Assembly (NCBI RefSeq): GCF_040807025.1
Contig: NC_090943.1
Span: forward strand, 6,434,356-6,498,355
DNA: 64,000 bases
Direction of reading: 5' to 3'
Source: Struthio camelus
Taxonomy: Eukaryota > Chordata > Aves > Struthioniformes > Struthionidae
Both the position numbers and the translations under genes were made by a program. The notes under the pieces were generated by a model. It made no database searches, was not told the origin of the DNA, and worked only from the letters and a program-made list of their open reading frames with translations. Shown here piece by piece: positions 63,401 through 64,000 of this stretch (position 1 is the stretch's first letter; every line of letters begins with the position of its first letter).

Positions 63401-63954
63401 GGCTTGGGTTGAAATATGACTCTCCCTGGAGCATTTTGGTTAGAAACAGTTGATGAGAAACTGGAAGGGGATGAGAAGTCTACATTTCTCTTGTCCCCTC
63501 ACAAGTAACTCTCTCCAACATTTGCTGGTTTCCTTAGTGGCACCTTAGAGACTATCAGTGTTAAAAGCTTTAATTCCCCACCTGTGAATGCTCCAGTCAT
63601 CAAGGTCGAGGGTAAATTCTTCTATGTGTCATTGCATTTGGGTAGTTTTGTCAAGTAGGTCTGGCTTTTAAATCAGGACTGGTCTACCGTGACTAAATAA
63701 TGTATCAATAATATATAATAGCTAGAGGCACTTATGACAGAAAAGTACCTGCCTCTAGCTCAAGACCTGACCTGCTGGGAAGCTTTTCTTGGGAAAGAGC
63801 TTATCTGAGTGAGATCTGTCTGTTATGGAGGTGGGAGAGGGAAGAATGCACCCTGGAAACCCCCAGCTCTGATAGCAGATTAACCACTCACCTGGCCACC
63901 AGTTCAGAGACAGACATAGATTTTCTCAGAGGAACTGCTCTGCGCTCTAGACGG
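21487..63954 (-). CDS. EPLIN/XIRP2-like LIM-domain gene spanning the XIRP1 locus (8 phased exons, 5' end outside window)
   Basis: Eight minus-strand exons (63954-63892, 62568-62514, 61598-61185, 59561-59480, 43078-42921, 41222-41169, 25727-25606, 24499-21487) join without a stop and with matching phases. N-terminal segments (KSMSVSELVARYQ; FDS; SVKELSALYLSQAAA) resemble EPLIN (LIMA1) blocks that end in a KYQxA motif. The LIM domain follows (C-x2-C, H-x2-C, C-x2-C, C-x2-H) and is closest to LIMD2/LIMA1/XIRP2, then a roughly 970-residue hydrophilic tail. EPLIN-type proteins bind and bundle actin. The XIRP1 giant exon lies between exons 6 and 7 on the same strand, as in XIRP2. The gene is either a LIM-containing XIRP1 form or a separate gene hosting XIRP1. 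Individual upstream exons are less certain than the LIM exons. Confidence 0.65.
24500..25605 (-). other. Intron within the LIM domain
   Basis: 1.1 kb intron splitting the LIM domain after KL. Contains a short poly-G run near 24608-24620 and a CR1 fragment at about 25208-25316. Confidence 0.8.
25208..25316 (+). mobile_element. CR1 3' fragment
   Basis: Matches the CR1 3' region: gagcaacctgcccttgctgg, gaggctggatgga, then gaggtcccttccaacctaca. About 110 nt, truncated at both ends, and it lacks the terminal ATTCTATGA units. Confidence 0.7.
25606..25727 (-). CDS. LIM gene exon: first zinc finger of LIM domain
   Basis: Acceptor ctctccttttcttcag with strong donor AG|GTGAGT. It encodes PMLKEACTSCLEPVYSMERV, then CLHRSCFCCQVC and RRKL. 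The first half of the domain shows the ligand spacing C-x2-C-x16-H-x2-C-x2-C-x2-C. The phrase VYSMERV corresponds to VYPMERL in LIMA1, LIMD2 and XIRP2. Phase 0 to 2, exactly completed by the terminal exon. 122 nt, too short to stand out as an ORF. Confidence 0.9.
25728..31694 (-). other. Intron / XIRP1 3' UTR region
   Basis: 6 kb between the XIRP1 stop codon and the first LIM exon. No coding exon is supported. The part nearest 31694 is XIRP1 3' UTR, and an AT-rich stretch (30.7-31.2 kb) includes poly(T) and short TA runs. Confidence 0.6.
31635..31640 (-). terminator. Candidate poly(A) signal of XIRP1
   Basis: AATAAA on the minus strand, 55 nt after the XIRP1 stop. A second one lies at 31159-31154. 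Which is used cannot be told from the sequence. Confidence 0.3.
31695..39425 (-). CDS. XIRP1: XIRP1 (Xin) giant coding exon, 27 Xin repeats
   Basis: Xin binds and bundles actin filaments through 16-residue Xin repeats and localises to intercalated discs and myotendinous junctions of heart and skeletal muscle. The single exon encodes 2576 residues. The start MAEVQKSSKVAIKKMEEDL is chosen because a splice acceptor (actgtttccctaaag) ends right before this ATG and the upstream ORF extension is intronic. The vertebrate block LRRLYRHMHPELRKNLEEA is near residue 75. I count 27 repeats of the type GDVKxxxWLFETQPLD at about residues 107-1072. Next come conserved helical spacers, proline-rich segments (DFPPPPP near 1730; RKKPLPPPKPEH near 1805), a charged helical stretch near 2105-2185, and the conserved C-terminal block LELQTGPDGSKLYGATRTVT near 2470-2490, the filamin-C-binding region in human XIRP1. 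Human XIRP1 is 1843 residues with 16 repeats. The identity is XIRP1, not XIRP2, by the C-terminus and the IKDGLYTAKPV block. Confidence 0.97.
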   Translation of the reverse strand: MAEVQKSSKVAIKKMEEDLSPAPALGLVQVSAPTAGSQDPSSLPVPPPKQSFSKFYQQRQVNELRRLYRHMHPELRKNLEEAVTEDLAEMLNTEGPNAQASVNLDKVLPGEVQSMRWIFENWALDSIGDHQATKKLTEEEVIPGGDVKSTSLRFESQSVNGDRLSTPTKASQTDHAKGDVHTARWLFETQPLDSLNKLYSDETEVQEAILKEPVQGGDVKGARQLFEAQSLDAIGRCCSVEEKSILQLKSEIQELKGDVKKTIKLFQTEPLCAIRDKTGNIHEIKSVCREEIQSNAVRTARWLFETQPLDTINKDTSKVQIIRGISLEEVGRPNVSGARWIFETQPLDAIREITVEEQDFKASMDFTTGADVSKQRMLFETQALDSLKGEASESVTAKEQVIGGDVKSTLWLFETQPMETLKDNFEVGHLKKVELSAEEKGDVRQRKHVFETCPLGSISTASEKEISAASAEEVVKGDVKSFKTLFETLPLDSIKQADVEPITKEVEQIPAGNVKANQILFETTPLYAIKDSFGNFHEVTSVSREQVISGDVKNYKWMFETRPLDQFDESTKKVDIIRGITKQEVVAGDVRTAKWLFETQPMDVIHHQAMQGEEHPLVKREVSQRGDVKTCRWLFETQPINTLYEKVEKKREEDGYVPQADVKSYTWMFETQPLDSLKGQEEQYLQVSKAYSQDDSEGVDVKTVRHLFETEPLGSGVATKADLKETVRYCSRVEIQSGEVSRVKEFFEAKPLDTAIKPTVVMKDDGKIEAGSVHKFTWLFENCPMDSLKDSSEGIQEIPLEKDIKGGDVGGKRFIFETYSLDQIHDKVDETEIQKIQKDTMSKANVKSCTMLFESQPLYAIQDKEGGYHEVTSVQKEEILKGDVKGARWLFETKPLDQIKKEEEVFVIRAVTQEDIKKGDVQAARWRFETEPLDSFSRGERSVPRTVDDVLKGDVQSNKELFESQKVGQKKYVRMVSVSDVQRGDVRTSTWLFENQPVDSLHGDADRSSSISTVQREDSQKGDVKRCTWLFETQPMDTLKDAEVTASAEAQEAIPHADVKSTTWLFESTPLDKLSASEGHAETEGKERTMKETLEMLCACQAIQHSGIVIEAKDMESVKMVKYQLSSPGAPEVLKEEIVRGHLQRIMLQLLHRTNVEAQGVLVEEDREGKIKVSPLQLLDPSEAVKSKEDLSGNVAKALQGLLSQEASIKKGMVLQETKTGSVKMTLYSLLFHSVQQKVVKGDVKTTIGNLLASSQEQRATATVKREDNEKGNVQLFTSCIEKGDLEYLKNLQQESEIQSLVCSQAEQGGAESAPRDVQGAMIHILQRDEQTEKVITEGEPGAVEGAKNVFACESMGKEGALDREAVQAVGMRPTTVQCLGKPLSLPTVMEKEEILSGGLKVTTKSIQRVANGSKKQQMAEKEETVSASMMEPKTMAQGTAQTKVAVQRDKLAGKYQSLMTGEASQVSGQPEEKALGSDLQAAMQSLRLATAEAKSIQHHVQSKLQKSREEVQVACRHQAASTQGTMTLQSTTQQQDSATKQESTSTATRTTTTKMQEASKTHTSVSQKTIASHKKVSASEEVQGGQLLSQECQVVPSADVSIKDGLYTAKPVKTYINPFLESDYKEQSVQEERERDVIIRGDVQTAIRALQSAATEQRLVEKEDIVPGNLKATLQSLEKSNVNVSKGDFKAAMIYRNAGQSCSVCKKKNETQVLSNQTAVVASGSQADNDFPPPPPVAVMKAEHCPPSTKATTEGALPQAAIQDAAPGCSATLQTPLPALLPLSSKPSDQSPAEKPRIPPKPETTAPPRKKPLPPPKPEHLSYEAHSATASNSKSKSVKPIPPPLPLKSPCLREVSKPTSSPSDLGLCCAEVQEQSGHKEVQAKCCTSESPVDESVTAQDVSLEKQPPKDTVKTPLQIAEERYKISKGGQSKVESDIAKTSKPLKNGALGFEAEQGMMREKAAAPGSYPDEIVQRHTEPCSQEDGCTSLSQLACPSGARTLNALGQTELSTSSVGHTTPPKGRDDIAQNASPKAERESMSNAYGSWDGQRVIQQVKERKQDGHSMTSFHQLPMNSFQEQLQENSRQLKCAGAEAEMPAPEKPAVIMREKPKRETEDERRKRLSVHKEEIMKGNVKEAMEIFENLRRQEELQEILTRVKEFEEETSKVDVKALRSFFEKVPDWVVRQKAHQAKQQPRAETSGKEDTDNISSVELVFGDLERASAEIIHLKEQTLARLLDIEEAIRKALYSVSSLKSESDIAGLSGLFKESLGNTQSPVSSSNIRKISIVSSKAKQEGTTLETEEAVPVGCAKVAKKTEVPKEELEVPHLVHPRVSSPSSPSYISIESAARKPADSPRTAHSPWDTPSPDYLNASGKRDAFAQDSFSSFSHPSARSSEHDIASFENRPEPIQMKAGLSSAKQPPLGKASHQISEKERCPLDTSKGSCHCGIKGGFSDYCSLNVPSPQNPRRQKSILELQTGPDGSKLYGATRTVTEQYEETDQFGNKIITSSTTVTKQSETQTSSTCDVASHPRYEVSALPLFRRYLKSPSEGFHTNGSFQEPGVVFVTFGNSKPKK
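36200..39110 (-). repeat. XIRP1: Xin repeat array (27 units in protein)
   Basis: Units of 16 residues (consensus GDVKxAxWLFETQPLD) occur every 30-40 residues, separated by variable acidic linkers. Only the protein is repetitive; DNA units have diverged. A degenerate isolated unit (MKGNVKEAMEIFENL) occurs much further C-terminal, near residue 2140. Confidence 0.95.
39426..41168 (-). other. Intron upstream of XIRP1 giant exon
   Basis: 1.7 kb. Contains two MEF2-consensus sites (40868-40877 and 40984-40993), a palindromic TTTATAAA at 40343-40350 and a strong minus-strand donor AAC|GTGAGT at 40225/40224. It could hold a proximal noncoding first exon, but no coding sequence is seen. Confidence 0.5.
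40868..40993 (-). promoter_or_regulatory. Pair of MEF2-consensus sites
   Basis: CTAAAAATAA (40868-40877) and TTAAAAATAA (40984-40993) both fit YTAWWWWTAR. Xin has been reported as a MEF2-dependent cardiac gene. About four matches are expected by chance in 64 kb, so only the pairing near the gene carries weight. Confidence 0.35.
41169..41222 (-). CDS. LIM gene exon preceding the Xin/LIM choice point
   Basis: Acceptor tctctgtcttttccag, donor AAG|GTAAGA, 54 nt, phase 0 to 0. Only one frame is open (TTVKDSSIHSPDSQKTGK). Because it ends in phase 0, it can splice either to the XIRP1 giant exon (starting ATG, phase 0) or to the first LIM exon (phase 0). Confidence 0.75.
41223..42920 (-). other. Intron with alternating purine-pyrimidine tract
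   Basis: 1.7 kb intron. The segment 42450-42720 is rich in TG/TA dinucleotide steps. No exon is recognised. Confidence 0.6.
42520..42715. repeat. Degenerate TG/TA alternating tract
   Basis: Interspersed tatatata, tgtgtatgtgtatgag and gtatatatatgtatatgtgc units form long alternating purine-pyrimidine stretches. It produces spurious His/Tyr/Ile-rich frames. Confidence 0.8.
42921..43078 (-). CDS. LIM gene exon with EPLIN-like SVKELSALYLSQAAA block
   Basis: Acceptor gcatcggtctctgtttcag, donor CCC|GTAAGT (very strong), 158 nt, phase 1 to 0. It encodes ERTRAFLDVPDDTSHILHRR and RGRSSAPSVKELSALYLSQA, then an Ala/Pro stretch. The latter aligns with EPLIN's SETSIKDRMAKYQAAVS block. A second acceptor (ggcgtttttag) 25 nt further in keeps the same phase. 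The exon lies in a CpG-rich patch. Confidence 0.75.
43195..43221 (+). repeat. (TTA)n / poly(T) microsatellite
   Basis: Trinucleotide array running into an uninterrupted T stretch. Confidence 0.9.
44192..44229 (-). CDS. Possible alternative cassette exon (38 nt)
   Basis: Acceptor ttcctccccttttccag and donor AAA|GTGAGT are both strong. Phase 2 to 1, and it joins exon 43078-42921 in frame, giving VVFISSSQVSSQ. Together with 44401-44349 it forms a phase-consistent alternative to exon 59561-59480. The length is small and chance is not excluded. Confidence 0.3.
44349..44401 (-). CDS. Possible alternative cassette exon (53 nt)
   Basis: Acceptor cactttctcttctacag, donor AAT|GTGAGC, phase 0 to 2. 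It encodes GGPHPPSCLSATEGPPQ in the usable frame. Other frames are also open, which weakens the call. Confidence 0.25.
47808..47999 (+). promoter_or_regulatory. Possible + strand promoter and first exon in GC-rich patch
   Basis: A TATA-like cataaaagc at about 47808 is followed by a GC-rich leader, an ATG in fair context at about 47973 and a good donor (CCCGGG|GTGAGC) near 47998. No downstream + strand exon is recognised, so this may be a noncoding transcript or chance. Confidence 0.25.
52451..52676 (-). promoter_or_regulatory. Candidate muscle promoter and noncoding first exon of XIRP1
   Basis: On the minus strand: MEF2 consensus CTAAAAATAG (52676-52667), then TGATAAAA (52627-52620, GATA-like and TATA-like), an E-box CAGCTG (52618-52613), about 140 nt, then a near-perfect donor CTCTCT|GTAAGT at 52451/52450. 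A transcript starting near 52590 could splice to the XIRP1 giant exon, whose acceptor lies exactly at its ATG. Human XIRP1 likewise has a noncoding first exon. The elements are seen; their function is inferred. Confidence 0.4.
59480..59561 (-). CDS. LIM gene exon with EPLIN-like FDS block
   Basis: Acceptor cctgttgtcattcccacacag, donor AGCT|GTGAGT, 82 nt, phase 0 to 1. It encodes EGKLPSDKQAIISMIPETAF followed by DSAMGRS. The preceding exon ends in phase 0 and exon 43078-42921 starts in phase 1, so all three join in frame. The TAFDS segment sits where EPLIN has STFDS, a similar distance before its SIKDRMAKYQ block. The opposite-strand 178-codon frame here is a shadow. Confidence 0.6.
59562..61184 (-). 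other. LIM gene intron
   Basis: 1.6 kb with no exon or repeat recognised. Confidence 0.55.
61185..61598 (-). CDS. LIM gene exon (138 codons, basic Ser/Thr-rich)
   Basis: The acceptor is a (TTTTG)n run ending in ttttag, and the frame opens LMERGHLSQINDDPVGKK. It contains KSMEHLPMHNISLTKRNFRG, GLLTSCDTPKATPRSK and TASPNGILRKREAD, a basic unstructured segment. Donor AAG|GTTAAT at 61185 is weak; AAA|GTACTT about 30 nt further downstream keeps the same phase and is an alternative end. Phase 0 to 0. It belongs with the LIM gene by phase and composition. No domain is recognised. Confidence 0.65.
61601..61622 (+). repeat. (AAAAC)n array serving as splice-acceptor tract
   Basis: Four AAAAC units. 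On the minus strand they read (GTTTT)n directly before the AG of the 61598 exon. Confidence 0.85.
61623..62513 (-). other. LIM gene intron
   Basis: About 0.9 kb with nothing recognised. Confidence 0.5.
62514..62568 (-). CDS. LIM gene exon (RYQSILDCESN...)
   Basis: Acceptor ctatgtcccctgcag, donor AAG|GTGAGA, 55 nt, phase 2 to 0. Joined to the exon ending AG it reads VARYQSILDCESNMSKQEHP. The KYQ/RYQ motif recurs in EPLIN (FSKYQKAAEE; MAKYQAAV) and at the XIRP2 N-terminus (MARYQAAV). Confidence 0.75.
62569..63891 (-). other. LIM gene intron
   Basis: 1.3 kb. It contains open stretches near 63.0 and 63.1 kb with donor-like ends, but none fits the phase of the flanking exons. Confidence 0.5.
63892..63954 (-). 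CDS. LIM gene exon (first one visible, may be 5'-incomplete)
   Basis: Acceptor ccttccctgttctgtgccgttccccaagcag (an AG 3 nt earlier is also possible), donor AG|GTGAGT, phase 2 to 2. Encodes RLERRAVPLRKSMSVSELVA. The internal ATG at KS-MSVSELV could be a start if this is a first coding exon. Further 5' exons would lie beyond position 64000. Confidence 0.7.
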
Positions 63955-64000
63955 CTGCTTGGGGAACGGCACAGAACAGGGAAGGACTGAGCTGGCCTCA

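Noticed and set aside
1-64000. tRNA, rRNA, CRISPR or viral insert
   Set aside because: No sequence with the required structure or coding similarity was recognised.

Overview
The window is vertebrate nuclear DNA, almost certainly from a bird. It contains a CR1 LINE 3' end of avian type, compact GT-AG introns, and a Xin actin-binding gene whose single coding exon encodes about 2576 residues with 27 Xin repeats. That is the size I recall for chicken Xin and much larger than mammalian XIRP1. There are no bacterial or phage features, and I see no RNA genes.

Left part (1-11.3 kb, + strand): a complete ten-exon SLC22-family organic anion transporter that matches SLC22A13 (OAT10) exon by exon. All splice phases agree and the coding total is 1668 nt, but codon 101 in exon 1 is an in-frame TAG next to a four-copy 7-bp tandem repeat. 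A second, rearranged copy lies in inverted orientation at about 15.1-16.7 kb. It carries a broken exon 1 fused to the end of exon 9, intron 9 and exon 10, so it is a pseudogene. About 0.7 kb around exon 10 is nearly identical between the two copies while the flanks have diverged, which suggests gene conversion. The spacer holds a pyrimidine pentanucleotide tract and a GC-rich patch.

Middle and right part (21-64 kb, - strand): the XIRP1 giant exon (39425-31695) sits inside a chain of further minus-strand exons that the XIRP1 coding sequence does not explain. Six upstream exons (63.95, 62.57, 61.60, 59.56, 43.08 and 41.22 kb) and two downstream exons (25.73 and 24.50 kb) join in matching phase. 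Together they predict a protein of at least 1300 residues with an EPLIN/LIMD2/XIRP2-type LIM domain followed by a roughly 970-residue tail. The giant Xin exon is also phase-compatible with the exon before it (acceptor directly before its ATG, phase 0). The layout therefore copies the XIRP2 locus, where a LIM-containing short form skips the Xin-repeat exon. I regard this as the main discovery candidate: either a LIM form of XIRP1, or an EPLIN-like gene in which XIRP1 is nested.

Candidate control elements for the muscle transcript are a compact MEF2 / GATA-TATA-like / E-box cluster followed by a strong splice donor (52.68-52.45 kb, minus) and a MEF2 pair about 1.5 kb upstream of the giant exon. 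The rest is intron or intergenic sequence with simple repeats, two CR1 pieces and GC-rich patches. Exon calls were made by eye from splice consensus, open frame and phase, and have not been tested against transcripts.
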